64,000 nt of DNA from Monodelphis domestica (Eukaryota > Chordata > Mammalia > Didelphimorphia > Didelphidae), in assembly GCF_027887165.1 (NCBI RefSeq), contig NC_077228.1, forward strand, positions 180,607,697-180,671,696. The letters are read 5' to 3'. Both the position numbers and the translations under genes were made by a program. Under the pieces are notes generated by a model that ran no database searches, was not told the origin of the DNA, and saw only the letters and a list, made by a program, of their open reading frames with translations. Positions 11,297 to 23,215 of this stretch are shown here, piece by piece (within the stretch, counting starts at the first letter, position 1; every line of letters begins with the position of its first letter).

Positions 11297-11495
11297 GCAG
11301 GGTAGCTAGGTAGCTTACTGAATAGAGAGCCAGGCCTGGAGATAGGAGGTCCTGGGTTCAAATCTGACCTCAGATACTTCCTAGCTGTGTGACCCTGGGC
11401 AAGTCACTAACTTCAAATGCCTTGTCCTAATTGCTCTTCTGCCTTGGAACTAACACTCTATTGATTCTAAGACAGAAGGTAAGAATTTTGGGAAA
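11297..11495 (+). mobile_element. WSINE1-like SINE
   Basis: Full-length layout: ggtagctaggtagcttac, gagagccaggcctggag, the B-box-like ggttcaaatctgacctcag, gtgaccctgggcaagtcac, and a 3' ttgattctaagacagaagg end. The pol III box A and B equivalents are present, diverged from the family copy at 23409. Confidence 0.85.
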
Positions 11496-11618
11496 AAGTT
11501 TTTTTATAATGTATGTGTGGATGTATGTGCATGTATATAAAGAAACTCAATATTGAAGAGCAGAAGCGACTGCCCCAGGAGTCAGTGGACTAAATCAAAG
11601 CAGTAATCCTCAAGCAAA

Positions 11619-11640
11619 AAACAAAACAAAACAAAACATG
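11619..11640. repeat. (AAAAC)n simple repeat
   Basis: Several units of caaaa in a row. Confidence 0.9.
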
Positions 11641-11690
11641 TTAATACCATAAATAATACAAATCAGTTACATTTACATAGCATTTTACAT

Positions 11691-12598
11691 CAGTACCTGT
11701 GTTGTGGTGGTTGCTGGGCTGAACTGGTTAACCTCTTCCCTTTAATCCCTCCCCTCTGAGGTGGCTTTTTCTCTCAAACCAAGCCTGAGAAGGTGGTTAG
11801 CCAGCTCAGCCAATCACTATAGCCATTATTCCTGACTCATTGTCTAGAGGAGCCCTAGTTTTAAGTATTCTCTTGCCCTGTTGAAGTTGTAAAAATTAAT
11901 CAATAACTCTTCTATAGCTCTGAGCCCCCAGCTAGAGATAATACTCTGGCAAAGCACCACATTTTAAAATCTCTTTCTTTGCCTCTTAGGATACACTCCC
12001 TAATGTTCTCTTTCCACTTACACTCAAACAAAAGTAAGACAGACAAACAACGTAAGTTAGTATGTTTTATCCTGGTTGCCAGTTTAAAAGATAAAATAAA
12101 CATTTAAACAAAGAAAGGTAAATACATTTTAAAGAAAATCTCTCTAGAGAGAAGAAATATTAATACAGTCCTAGAAAGAAAAGTCAGGAGGCCTAAGGAG
12201 AGACAGGAATAAAAATCACTGCACTGAATCTGTATGGGTGGAAGGGGAAGGTCTAATCAGTCATTATCATTGGCTGCAACATGCATTATGCACAATCTAA
12301 CCACATAGCCTTGGTCCTGATGTGCAATGCTGATTATTTCATGGTGGCTGTTCTTTTTGGCTTCCCTTCTCCAGACTTCTTCATATCCTTTTTACTTCTC
12401 TTCTTCCCATAGTCCCATTAGATTGGAGAGGCTAGCTTGTTAGTCAGAGTCAAACTTTACTAATTCCCAGCTGAAGGCTAAACTCTTCAAGTATCAGAAA
12501 AGAGGAATGCTAAGGGACTTCTGCTCAAACCCACCATGTACCCACCTTGAATGTCCTGATCTCCTTGGTGAAGCTTGAAGAAAGTATGGCCAAAAATA
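11691..12598. mobile_element. Candidate 908-bp insertion within a MIR copy
   Basis: The 10-mer cattttacat occurs at 11681-11690 and 12599-12608. Joining the outer sequences restores a MIR-like line (catttacatagcattttacat, then atattatctcattgg). This suggests the intervening block is a younger insertion. It has no poly(A), no clear inverted ends, and is moderately GC-rich at its left side. An LTR or composite element is possible. Confidence 0.4.
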
Positions 12599-12725
12599 CA
12601 TTTTACATATATTATCTCATTGGATCCTTACAACATCACATAGGCACTGTTATTATTCCCATTTACCATGGCCATACAGTATTATGGGCAGAATTTCAAA
12701 CTATAAGCTCGGCCTGCTATCTACT
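12599..12725. mobile_element. MIR-class SINE fragment
   Basis: The sequence atattatctcattggatcc, then aacatcacataggcactg and ttattattcccatttacc, is a typical MIR 3' core. Its other half appears to lie before 11690. Confidence 0.6.
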
Positions 12726-13784
12726 TCATCATGTAGAGAAACAATCATTCATTAATTAAGAGTTCATTAGGAAATAGAGTTATTGCATCATTTTTGATAG
12801 ATACATAAAAGAGATTAATAAATTGGGTTTCTTTAAATCTGAATGGAATCTCAGAGATGATTGATAGGAGAGAATTTTCTCAAGGAGCTTTGAGAAAGGC
12901 AGTTGATCTAATGGTTCACTCTTTGGGCTGACCTGAACAAAGCAGGTGATCCAAAGAGCGGCTCTGCGAATTTGGAAAATGTTGGTAAATCTGCATCCTG
13001 AGAATAAAGCATCTTATCAGGCCAGAGAAGAGGAGATTGTTGGGTGCAGTACCTGCACCTGCTCCAATAGGTGGTACTAAAGACTGACCTATTAAGAGTG
13101 GAGAAGGCAGTGGAATCTTTGACCAGCTGGAAATCATATCTGAGCAGCAGGAAAAAGAAACCTGACTTAATCTTGTTCATAAGTTTATAACTTAGATTAG
13201 GATAGATAAGGATTTGGGGTATTTTTTTGTTTTTTTTTATTTTAGATATTTTAGATAAATATTTTATTTATTTTTATTTTTTTATTTTAGATATTTTAGA
13301 TAAATAGGAAGTGAGGATAGCTTTGACTCTGTCGAAGGAGAAGAAAGTCCTCATGGACCAGGTTGGTTGGGTGATTATAGTTAAGATTTAATAGCATAGG
13401 GACCTACATTATATAAGAAATACCTTTCTACCTGTTTTCCTTTTACTATCCCTTCCTCTAAAATTTTTATACCTACAATAAATATATTTTTATATAACTG
13501 GCCTGAGCTGGAATTCTTTCAGACCGTTTAGAGAAGCCATCTTTCTCAACAGTCAAAACAACAGCCTGTCCACTCAGGACACAGGTATTGCTAATACCGA
13601 TACCAATATCAATAATCTGTAAGGGTCAATAACCCTTAGAACAATCACATGGCTCTTTAAAGCCTGAAAATAAAGAATGAGAACTAGGGATTAGGTGCTT
13701 CTCTGGTTATACCAAGAATCAAGTGATTTTTTTCTTTGTCTTACACATAGTATGCACTTAATGAATGTTTATTGAATTTGTGGC
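12726..13784. other. No recognised gene; contains a 30-bp direct repeat
   Basis: The stretch attttagatattttagataa with its T-rich lead occurs at 13232-13261 and 13277-13306, 45 bp apart. The rest shows no known repeat. The minus-strand frame 12908-13180 (90 codons) has no recognisable domain. Confidence 0.4.
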
Positions 13785-13990
13785 AGGCAGCTTGGAACAA
13801 TGAAATCTCAGAGTTAGAATCAGAAGAACAGACTCTATAACAAAGAACTACTATTTATTCCTTATATAACTTGAAACAAGCCAGTTAACCTCTCCGAGCT
13901 TAGTTTCTTCATCCATAAAAGAGGGTTAAACTAGATGACCTTCAGAGTCCTCTCACCAGTTCAACATCAATCCAACTTCCAGAGGTTTCT
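13785..13990 (+). mobile_element. MIR SINE
   Basis: Has ggcagcttggaacaatgaaa, then ccagttaacctctccgagc, tttcttcatccataaaagag and gatgaccttcagagtcctc, in MIR order. Confidence 0.75.
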
Positions 13991-14448
13991 CAAAAGTAAA
14001 CAAAATGCCAATCTCTGTAACCATAGTTCCTTGTTGATTTTTGCTTGGTGAACTTAGAAATGGCCATTCAAGTCAGCTGTCATCACAAAAGCTGCCCATT
14101 CACTTGCTGATACTTGAGTATTTTACAAGAAACAGAGGATCAGCTGAGTTGTGGTACATGTAATTGAGTGTGGCAGCAGGCAGAAATTTTGTCAGTAGGA
14201 ATTAAGGGGAGCTAGATATGCTCAACAACTATACTATTCCCTGATCCTTGGAAAAAGACACAAAGCAAGACTTGGGAGATGTAGAAATCAACTGGCTGTA
14301 CCTGGTCTATGAGAAAGGAATTCCTTATAATTGGCTTGATTTGGGTAATAATCTAAAAGATCTTTTGTAAATAATTTCTTGTAGGATGAAGCCTGCCCAC
14401 ATTATTGGAAAGTAATGATGATTAGTCAAAACTGAGGAAACACTACTA
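13991..14448. other. No recognised feature
   Basis: Unique-looking AT-rich DNA between a MIR and an L1 insertion. Confidence 0.4.
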
Positions 14449-14463
14449 GACATGATCAGTTTT

Positions 14464-14818
14464 TTATTTTTGTAGGTATATGCTTTTTATTTTTTTATTT
14501 TTTATCAATTACATGTGATAAATTTCCATATAAGTTTTCCTAAGTATATGATCAAACTTATCTTCCTCTCTTCTTTCCCTTGCCCTTCTTGGAATTGGCA
14601 GGCAATTCAATCTGGGATATATATATACATATATTATCATGTATAACATATTTCTATATTGTTCATTTTTGTAAGTGAGTAATCTTATAAAATCAAAACC
14701 CCAAAACATAAACCCAAATAAACAATTGAAAAATCATATGCTTTTATCTGCATTCTGACTCTAACAGTTCTTTCTCTGAAGATGGATAGCATTCTTAGTC
14801 ATAAGTCCTTCAGAACTG
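14464..14818 (-). mobile_element. L1 3' end, minus strand, with target duplication
   Basis: Reads as the reverse complement of marsupial L1 3'UTR: a T-rich start (antisense tail), then ttacatgtgataaatttcc and, near the right end, gttctttctctgaagatgg and cataagtccttcagaactg. A 15-bp duplication with one mismatch flanks it (gacatgatcagtttt 14449-14463, gacacgatcagtttt 14819-14833). Confidence 0.8.
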
Positions 14819-14872
14819 GACACGATCAGTTTTAAAGGGTTATGTCCCTTTAAAATATTACATGACATGGGG

Positions 14873-15024
14873 AGTTCTGGGTTCAAATGAAGCCTCAGAC
14901 ACTTCCTAGCTGTGTTCTCCTTGGCAAATCACTTAATCCCCTTTGCCTAGCCCTTACCATTCTTCTGTCTTGGAACCAATACACAATATTGATTCTAAGA
15001 TGGAAGGTAAGGGTTTAAAAAAAA
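14873..15024 (+). mobile_element. WSINE1-like SINE, 5' truncated
   Basis: Starts within the head at gggagttctgggttcaaat and runs through cctagcccttaccattctt to gaaggtaagggtttaaaaa. Confidence 0.85.
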
Positions 15025-15484
15025 TAGATACCTACTACTATCACTGTCTAATTTTTGTGGGGTTAGTTTAATGTGTATAGATATCCCTGCCATCCCTCCA
15101 ATTTTTTAGTAGTTATAGTATTTGGGGAATGGCTTGTTATAAGCAAGCATGATAATCAGAGCAAAGCTATTGTCTCAGAATACATGCAAATAGCCTTAAT
15201 ATATCACCTACTGTGGGCCAAGGATCTTTGTGGTTAGGGAGCTATCTGAAATGTATTACAAAAGATCTAAGAATCCACATTGTAATTTTGATCTATATTT
15301 AGTTTCAACAAAATATGCATGTCATTACAACAAATAAGCAAACTGTACTTTTGTACAAAAGATACTTTTGTAGATAGGATCAATAATATATATCACAAAT
15401 GTATGTACTGGAGTTTTTTCCCTTTTATTATTTGTGTGATTCTGGACAAGCCACCTATTCCCTTTGGTCTCGATTTCTCTATCT
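15025..15484. other. No recognised feature
   Basis: AT-rich unique-looking sequence. Confidence 0.4.
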
Positions 15485-15579
15485 GAAGTCAGTTAACAAG
15501 CATTTTAAAGCATTTATTATGTAAGAGTAAACAAAGAAAAGCAATAGCAGTCCCTGCCCTCAAAAAGCTCACATTTTAA
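15485..15579. repeat. Ancient dispersed repeat, first part
   Basis: Has aagcatttattatgtaag, then gcagtccctgccctcaaaa and agctcacattttaa. The element continues at 15857-15969 and 16216-16330, interrupted by an L1 stub and a solo LTR. Confidence 0.6.
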
Positions 15580-15856
15580 AAAGCAACTGCTTGACTACAG
15601 GGTTGGAGGGGACATGACAGAGGAGAGACTCTAAACAAACACTCTAATGCAAATACCAACAACAGGGAAATGGGTTTGAATCAAGAACACATGTGATACC
15701 CAGTGGAATCGCACATGGGCTATGGGAGAGGTGGTGGGAGGGTGAGGAGGGAAGAAAAGAAAATTATCTTTGTTTCCAATGAATAATGTTTGGAAATGAT
15801 CAAATAAAAATTAAAAAAAAATAAAATAAAATAAAATGACAATGCTATAGTAAAAA
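15580..15856 (+). mobile_element. 5'-truncated L1 3' end with 18-bp target duplication
   Basis: The L1 3'UTR (gcaactgcttgactacagg, gatacccagtggaatcgc, a purine-rich stretch, then caataaaaattaaaa-like A-rich tail) lies between two exact copies of aaaaagctcacattttaa (15562-15579 and 15857-15874). After the first A-rich tail comes tgacaatgctatag and then a second A run before the duplication, as if a few bases of downstream sequence were copied with the element. Confidence 0.85.
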
Positions 15857-15969
15857 AAAAAGCTCACATTTTAATGAGAAACACGAAAATAACTATATAT
15901 AAGCAAGACATATACAAAGCAAATTGGAGGTAATCTCAGACGGAAAGCACTAGCCTTAAGGGGGCCTGG
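15857..15969. repeat. Ancient dispersed repeat, middle part
   Basis: Has gcaagacatatacaaagcaa, then aatctcagacggaaagcac and agccttaagg, the order known from the well-kept copy at 18340 onward. Starts after the L1 stub and ends at the solo LTR. Confidence 0.6.
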
Positions 15970-16211
15970 TGTATAAATGGAGATTTTGAGCCTTTGGACT
16001 TCATTCCCCAGAAGTCCCTTAGTATTTGCCAAAATTCCCTTTTTCTGCATCCCCACGTTTTGTGATTGTATTTAAGTGGCTGTAACTCCTCCCTCTTGCT
16101 CTCTCTTGGACTTGTGGCCAGGCTAGTCAGGCAATTCTTTTGTTTTAGTTATTATTAATAACTTTATAAAATATAATATTTAGATATTGATTACTAATTT
16201 TAAAACCCACA
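15970..16211 (+). mobile_element. Solo LTR of an endogenous retrovirus
   Basis: The block begins tgtataaatgg and ends aaacccaca. It is bordered by ctgg on both sides (15966-15969 and 16212-16215), a 4-bp target duplication. Inside are a TATA-like gtatttaagtgg near 16068 and an AT-rich end with tttataaaatata. It sits inside the ancient repeat, whose two halves rejoin across it. Recombination between two LTRs would leave this form. It is not similar to the LTRs of the 34321-41597 provirus by eye. Confidence 0.65.
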
Positions 16212-16215
16212 CTGG

Positions 16216-16330
16216 GAAAGTCTCTTTTCAAAAGGTGGGACTTGCAGTAAAACAGGAATTACAGGAGGCAGAAATAAGAAGGAAGAATTTTTCAAGAATA
16301 AAGGAAAGGAGGTGAAAATGCAGAAAATGC
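16216..16330. repeat. Ancient dispersed repeat, last part
   Basis: Continues with gaaagtctcttttcaaaagg and tgggacttgcagtaaaac after the solo LTR, matching the aggaaaggctttctatagaa region at 18780. Confidence 0.55.
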
Positions 16331-16500
16331 AGGCCTACAGACAGAAGCTCCTGGGTTCAAATGTGGCCTCAGACACCTCCTACCTGTGTGACCCTGGGCA
16401 AGTCACCTAACCCCAATTGCCTAGCCCTTACCACTCCTCTGTCTTGGAACCAATACTTAGCATCAATTGTATGACAGAAGGTAAAGGTTTAAAAAAAAGA
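16331..16500 (+). mobile_element. WSINE1-like SINE, 5' truncated
   Basis: From caggcctacagacagaagc through ggttcaaatgtggcctcag, ccctgggcaagtcacctaac and cctagcccttaccactcct to a short A-rich tail. Confidence 0.85.
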
Positions 16501-16734
16501 TATATCAAAAAGGATATTTGATATAAAGGTTATTATAATAAGGAGATCTGGAAGGGTATCATGGATAGTTCTAAAGGATCAGAGGATCTTATTAGCTCAG
16601 GCAGATGCATACTATTCATTCATTTATTGATGAAATATTTATTAAATACCTACTATATGCTTGCAATGAATAGTATTTGAGGAAGAAAGGAGAGGACAGC
16701 ATCTACAAAGATAAATCAATACCAAAAAATACAC

Positions 16735-16928
16735 AGGAAGACCTGAGTTCAAATGTGGCTTCAGACAATATCTGTATGACCCTAAGCAAGTCACTTAGCT
16801 CCATTTACCTCAGTTTCCTCTTCTGTAAAAATGAGCTAGAGGAGGAAGTGGCAAATAGCTCCAGTATTTTGCCAAAAAAAAAAACCCCAACCCAAATGAG
16901 GTCTTGATGAACTGGACACTACTGAAAA
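16735..16928 (+). mobile_element. SINE with RTE-derived tail (MAR1-like), 5' truncated
   Basis: Has gacctgagttcaaatgtgg, ctaagcaagtcacttagc, the tail block gagctagaggaggaagtgg and tattttgcc followed by aaccccaacccaaatgagg. Confidence 0.75.
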
Positions 16929-18334
16929 ATATAATAAATTCAAGAAAAGAGGGCACTAGCAACTGGGAACATTAGAATAAGTCTCTCATGGAAGTAAGTA
17001 CTCTTGCAGAAAGCTAGGGATTTTAAGAAGTGGAAGAATAGGAGGGAAAGAATTCCAAGGACAAGGAACAGCCTCATACATTACTAGTTTATGAATGTAA
17101 TTTTTAGATGCTATTGTGATTAGCAATAGACAAATTAAATGCAGGAAACAAAAAAATCAGGGAAATATGAGTTATAGATTCTACAAGGTAAATTTGGTTG
17201 GAGATGAGTGTATGGCTTCTTAAGTTAAAGTACTAAATGTAAATTAAGAAAGAAAAGACCGTGTTCAAAGACCACAGGTGTTTCAAAAGTTCATTTGTAA
17301 GTCTGTTATCTGAAATTCCGGATGTATTTTCCTAAAGAAATAATGTTATAAATGATGGTTGAGTTCTTCTAACCCACAGAAACCCAAGTAACCCATAGAT
17401 TGGTTGAGTTCATTTGCAATGCAAAAATACAATAAAATAATATTGTTGAAATACTTGTAGATAAAATAAAATCCAACAATGGTTTATTTATCATGAATCT
17501 ATGTGGATGCCCTCCATCCCTGAAAAGCTTTCTATAGACCTCATATCAAGAAAGAGACTGGGATATTCAAGGACCCTATGAAGATAGCTGGAGCATTTCC
17601 TTCTCCTTGAATCTACAATCCTCATTACCATGGGGAAAATGAGTTAAGAAACTGTTTTTGCTAGAAGTATCTCATATTAGCTCTTTTTCTCTCTACCAAA
17701 ATGAGGACTGACAGGGAGAAGGGAAAGCTAATTCAGGTGCCTCCCCACAAAGTTAACATACCAGAATGGCAAAAGAAACACATTCTTTTCTTTGAGTGTT
17801 TTTGTTCTGAGACAGGTGTGAAGGAATCAGAAGGAATGATACAGGCCCCTCATTCTATGAAACTCCCAGGAACTAATCAATCAGTCAATCAATCCATCAA
17901 CCATTCATTCAGTTAATTCATCCAACAATAATTTTTAAAGTACCAGCTATGCAAAAAGTGCAGTGCTTTTCCTAGAGAAGACATGAAGATAATTAATGTT
18001 TCAAAATTTATATTTCAATGGTTTAGTGAATTCTTCAATATGGTTATTTCCTTGAAGGTTGCTGATTTATTTACACCTTTCCAACCTGGGACTCTAATCT
18101 ATGTTCTTATTTAAATTCTTACCAAGCATCCACCAAATATGCTGGTGACTGTTCCTCTTTCTTTTGACATTTTATGGACACCAATGAAAAAAGAGGTTAT
18201 CCTAGCTATGCCCAGGGGACCCCAACCTATTTCCTTTTCTGGTCAGCCTTAACTCCAATGTCATCTTTTACATGACTCATATAATTCATCACTGGTAATA
18301 CATTGCAGCCTACTCATGCCCACCATGATCTTTG
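16929..18334. other. No recognised gene
   Basis: Mostly unique-looking sequence. A short caat-rich run at 17875-17900 resembles an L2-type 3' end. No protein frame longer than about 71 codons and no domain are visible. Confidence 0.35.
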
Positions 18335-19480
18335 ATAATGCCCTTTAGGTGGCTTATAATCTAATTGGGGAGATAAAATGCAAAAAGAAAATACAAACGT
18401 TATATACAGAATACAAAGGAAATAATCAACAGAGGGAAATTACTAGAATTGAGAGAAGGCTGAACTTAGGCTGATTATGAACCAGTGAATAAATACATGG
18501 AAGAGTTTGTAAAATTTTTGATGAGCATCTGAAGAGAATGAATCCCAACAGTCCCTCCATTACATTTGACATCAGTTTGATTTCATTGATTTCATTGATG
18601 AAATAAGGTAGATCTTAGTTGTCTTGTGTACTGAGCAGATACTCAGACATCCCAGCCCAATAACAAAGACTGGGACAAAGAGATGATCTATATGCTTCTC
18701 CATTGGCAAATAATCCCACTGGGAGAGGGAGAGGGAGAGAGACAGACAGACAGACAGAGAGACAGAGACAGAGACAGATTAGGAAAGGCTTTCTATAGAA
18801 GGTGAAATTTTAACTGGGGCTTGAAGGAATTCAGGGAAGCCAGAATGCAGAGATGAGGAGAGAGAGCATTCTAGGCATGGGAGACAGCCAGAGAAATAGC
18901 AAAGAGATGGAGTATTATGTTCATAGAACAAGAAAGAGGCCAGGGACACTGGATTGAAGAGTATGTGGAGGACAGTAAGGTATAAGAATACTGGAAAAGC
19001 AGAGGGAGGTAAGGTTATGAAGGTGTTTGAATATCAGACAGATGATGTTATCTTTGATCCTGGAGCAAGTGGAGTGGAGGGCACCATGATCAAGACCCAC
19101 ACTTTTGAAAAATTACTTTGGCAGCTGAGCAGATGATGGACTGAAGTGAGAAGAGATTTCTGATGGGCAGAACAACCAATAGGTTATTTCAACAGTCCAG
19201 GCATAAGAAGATGGGGGCCTGCACCAAAGTGGTGGCAGTATCAGAGGAGAGAAGGGGTCATATGTGGCATGTTACAAAAGAACACTCTATAGGTCTTGGC
19301 AATAGTTGATATAGGGAAGTAGAGAGAGTGAGCAGTGGAAAATGATGCCTAGATTGTGAGGCTAGTGGAGTCAGAGGATGGTGGTGTCCTTGATACTGAA
19401 AGGGAAGTTTGGAAAAGGGGAGGGCCAAAGAGACAATAAGCAAAACTCTCACTATTGCATCTTTCTATAATTTTGATATA
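18335..19480. repeat. Ancient dispersed mammalian repeat, long copy
   Basis: Runs from aggtggcttataatctaatt through aggaaaggctttctatagaa, gagagcattctaggcatgg, atctttgatcctggagcaag, aaaattactttggcagctg, caacagtccaggcataag and ggtggcagtatcagagg to about 19480. The same blocks appear in pieces elsewhere in the window, including 43690-44010. The family is widespread in mammals, but I cannot give its library name. Confidence 0.6.
18720..18778. repeat. (GGGAGA)n/(GACA)n purine-rich microsatellite
   Basis: Runs of gggaga followed by gacagacagaca and gacagagaca units, inside the ancient repeat. Confidence 0.9.
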
Positions 19481-20451
19481 CATGTGGAAGAGACTTTGTT
19501 GGAGGAAGGCCTTTGGTGCATTTTGCTTCAGTGAATCAAAACTTCTAACGTTCAACAAAGAATAAGCACTGTGGGGTCTTGTATTCTTGTTACACCTTTC
19601 AATCAGTTATGTAATAATAAAAATGTAGACTACTGTAGAATATCAACTGCAAATGTTTGCTTTATCCCTTCCAATCTCTCTTCAAGGATGCTTTTGTATG
19701 TAGATTATTCTCATTGAAAAAGAAGGAATGTAGGTTCTTAAATATAGATTACCTCTGAGAGGGGGAATAATAAAATCCAATGTTTTTCTATGTTTTTTAG
19801 TATCTCCTCCTTTAAATCCCTTGGGAATCAGAACCTAAACACCTTCAAATTGCATTGTCTCCTTATTCTGCCTAGCTTTAAACCTACAGACTTAATCTGT
19901 GATTGAGACCTTTTTAAAAAATGAAACCGGGATAGTCATAAAGATATCAAAGTAGTGTTAATCACATGCGAAAGAGTTGCTAATCACAATCTGTTTTAGC
20001 TTCTCATTTCAAGAGACAAATCTTCATTTCGTACATTTTTTTCAAGGGTTGGCAGCTATCCTCCCCTCTCCCCCTCATTCTATCATCTATGACCCCTGCT
20101 GGTTCCTCCAGAATACTTTCATCTTTTCTGCTTATTATCTCCACGTCTGCTCATCTTTCACCATCTCTAGAACCAGAGAGTAGTTCTTTACTTAGAATTT
20201 TGGTGAGTAAAATCCATATCCCAGCCCTCCTTCTCTTGGCATGAATGGAAGTGAAAGAGTAATACCCTGTGGTTGCAGTTTCCCTCCCTAATCCCAGAAA
20301 CAGTGACTCAGGATACCCCAAAGAAGTAGTCTCCTGATTGACCTCATTATTTGGGCTGTGACAAGAACTTGTTTCCAACATTTGTTTCCGACCTGACCAA
20401 TATTGTCTGAAGTACTGAATGGCATAGTGAACAGCAGCCCCCTCTCAAGTG
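19481..20451. other. No recognised feature
   Basis: Unique-looking sequence. Small frames on both strands show no domain. Confidence 0.4.
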
Positions 20452-20645
20452 GAAATGTGATGCAGTGGAAAGGGTGACTGGCTTTGAAGTCAGAGGACCT
20501 GGGTTCAAATTCTACCTCTGATATTTACTGCCTTATGTGACCTTGGGCAAATCATAATCCCTCTAGGCTTGTTTCCTTATCTATAAAATGTTGGGATTGA
20601 GTCTCATAGCTCCTAAATGTCCTCCAGCTCTGGATCTATGATGAC
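20452..20645 (+). mobile_element. MIR SINE
   Basis: A clean MIR order: gactggctttgaagtcagag, ggttcaaattctacctctg, tgaccttgggcaaatcat, cttatctataaaatgttgg, then cctccagctctggatctatg. Confidence 0.85.
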
Positions 20646-21062
20646 AGGATCCTAAGAATGACATTCATTGGAAGCACCCCACCTCCCTGCCCTCGAGCTC
20701 CTTTAGAAAGGAATGGGTGGTAGCAGCTGCTCACCTGTGGCTGAGCAAGGGTTGATGATGAGGAAGACAGAAAAACTTCTCAGCTTACCTACTCAATAGA
20801 GAAGGTGGAAGAGAAAAAAAGAGGGACAGGAAGGAGAGAGAAATGAGGCAAGGAGAAAATTGAGAATGAGAGGTGAAGGAAGAGGCATCATGCCGATGTG
20901 TTCATGTGACAGTGAAATCTCTGAGGAATAAGTGACAAAGAGGTACCCACAATAACTCTCAGTAGAATAGAGAAGGGAAACCTTGGCGAGTTGGTCTTTC
21001 CTCTTAGAAACCATCTATATCAAAGAGAAAATATATTATTAGTGCCTCATCTTGTACTTTAT
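20646..21062. other. No recognised feature
   Basis: Short unique stretch with a purine-rich part near 20805-20890. Confidence 0.35.
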
Positions 21063-21258
21063 AGGTAGCTTGGCAATGTGAAAAGAGCACTGACTTTACA
21101 GTCATGGGACCAGAGTTCAGATCCCACTTCTATAACTTATAAACCATATGATCTTGGACAAGTCACTTAACTGAGCCTTAGTTTCCTTAGTGGCAAAATG
21201 AGATGAAATTAGGTTGCCTCCAAGGCCTCTTCCAGTTTCCATTCTATGATCTTACTTA
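21063..21258 (+). mobile_element. MIR SINE
   Basis: Has agagcactgactttacagtc, atcttggacaagtcacttaa, tttccttagtggcaaaatg and caaggcctcttccagtttc, in MIR order. Confidence 0.85.
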
Positions 21259-22559
21259 TTTGTAGGATCATATTATCTTTCCTACTTAAAAAAAAAAGTT
21301 TCTTGGCAGTAAGAACAATATTCACGTCTGTATTTCCCTTCTTCCTCTCCACCTCCCTACCCCCACTATGGCACCTAACTTTGCTTCTTAATAAATATTT
21401 GGGGTATTAATGAATGAAAGGAAAATAGCATGCAATAAAGTCTGATAGAACCTCACTTCCTACCGAGGACCCCTGCTTTAGATTTTCCAGAGACTATGCT
21501 CCTTGACAATACTACTATAACTACAGTTACTTAACTATACTCTCTGTTAGGAAAAAATAAAACAAAACAAAACAAAACAACAAACTACTGTCCTGTATAT
21601 TAAGAGATATTGGCATGTAGCCCTGTCAACAACTTGAAGAGATCATGTAACAATCCTTTAATAAGCATATCTTTAATAACAAGTTTATACAATGTACAAT
21701 TTTTATTCCATGGTAGTTCTGCTTAAAATAAACTACTCAAGCCAGATTTGGAAAGACAGTAGAATCATTTCAAAAGGTTCAGTCAACCATGAACATTTCC
21801 ACTGGCCCATAATTCTCTCCAGCTTCCCAGTCCTCCTTATTTTCTTCTTTAGCCAATACGATGCAGCACTGAGACACTTCTTATTCATGAAAAGGAACAA
21901 TATGCTTATATAAAAAGAAATCTGTCAGGAAAACATTGTAGGGCAGATAAAACTTCACTAAAAATATGTATTGTTCTATTTTCTTAAATTCTTCAAACTC
22001 ATCATTTAAGAGACAGATTCTCCTTCATATTCCATAAAAATAACCTACAAATAAAGCCACCATTAGAAAATATGAACAATTTCTTTTTTAAAAATTCTTC
22101 TTCCCATATAATGGAAGTCAGATCAAAGCTGTGAGCACAAAAAGACCTCTGTTGATATGGCAAAACTAAAACTGAATGCTGGGCAATTGGATTGGCTATG
22201 GTGAAAAATAACACGAAATGTTTTCAACATATCTTGTGCCAAAATCAGTTCTGAGGGAGCAAAATGTTCTGTAAATTTTAACGGTAACTGTAAATTTAGG
22301 CACTGAAGTTAACTAAAAATACATATTATGAAGAGCCTACCACATTTCTCCTGTTAAATGCCTTAAAAAAAAGCAATAGAACATTCCAGCATTATTTCTC
22401 AACACAAATAAAAACTGAAGTACAATATTCTGGAGTATACTGTACTAAATCACAGAGAACAAATACCAGCCAGGAAATAGAATTTTAAAATCATCTTTAT
22501 CCTCACATTTGAATCTGTCATTGTTTATTGGGATCATATAGCAGGGCTATTGATCACTT
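21259..22559. other. No recognised gene; (AAAAC)n near 21550-21580
   Basis: AT-rich unique-looking sequence. The frames 21692-21913 (+) and 22002-22214 (-) have no recognisable motif and no splice context I would trust. Confidence 0.4.
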
Positions 22560-22850
22560 TATCAATAATCCTAATGATAATGGTTGGCATTGATGGTCTG
22601 CAAAATGATATAGATGGATAAACAGACAGATAAGATATAGATATATAAAATCACATTTGATGTTTGCAATGCCACTATGCTATTATTACCCCCACTTATA
22701 AATGAGGAAACTGAGGCAATCAGAGCTTAAATGACTTGCCAAAGGTCACAGAGTAGATTAATGTCTGAGATAGAATTTAAACTCAGGTCTTCCTGACTCC
22801 AAATATAGCTCTCTGTTCACTTGACCATTATGATCCCTACAGCACTCTGT
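22560..22850 (-). mobile_element. MIR-class SINE, antisense
   Basis: Has acttataaatgaggaaactg, gacttgccaaaggtcacag, ttaaactcaggtcttcctg and a tctgttcacttgaccatta end, the antisense order of a MIR/core-SINE. Confidence 0.7.
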
Positions 22851-23029
22851 TGGATGGCTATCAAAATGGTCATGCCATTGTTTTCTAATGGTATTGTTTT
22901 CAGTTCCTTGGTTAACCAATTTCATTCTTGTGTAAATTAGTCAGATGGCTCATCAACTGTCTGTCCCACACAATATCTTTTCTTTCCATGTATGTAGACA
23001 CACAACTACTACCATGGAATCACAAGATA

Positions 23030-23215
23030 AATGGATCTCAGTGATTATCTAATCCTCATATGTGATCAGGACTATTTTTTATAACGTCTCCACTAAGTAG
23101 TCAATCTACTTTGCTTTGAGTATTTCCAATACTTACAGGAATAAGGAACTCATTATCCATAGAAGGTATCCCATTCTGCTTTGTTTGTTTAAGTCTTATA
23201 GACTTTCTTCTAAAA
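23030..23215 (-). mobile_element. CR1/L3 3' end fragment
   Basis: Antisense CR1/L3 blocks: gtatttccaatacttacag, aggaactcattatccatag and tatcccattctgctttg, which match the sense copy at 51500-51600. Confidence 0.6.
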
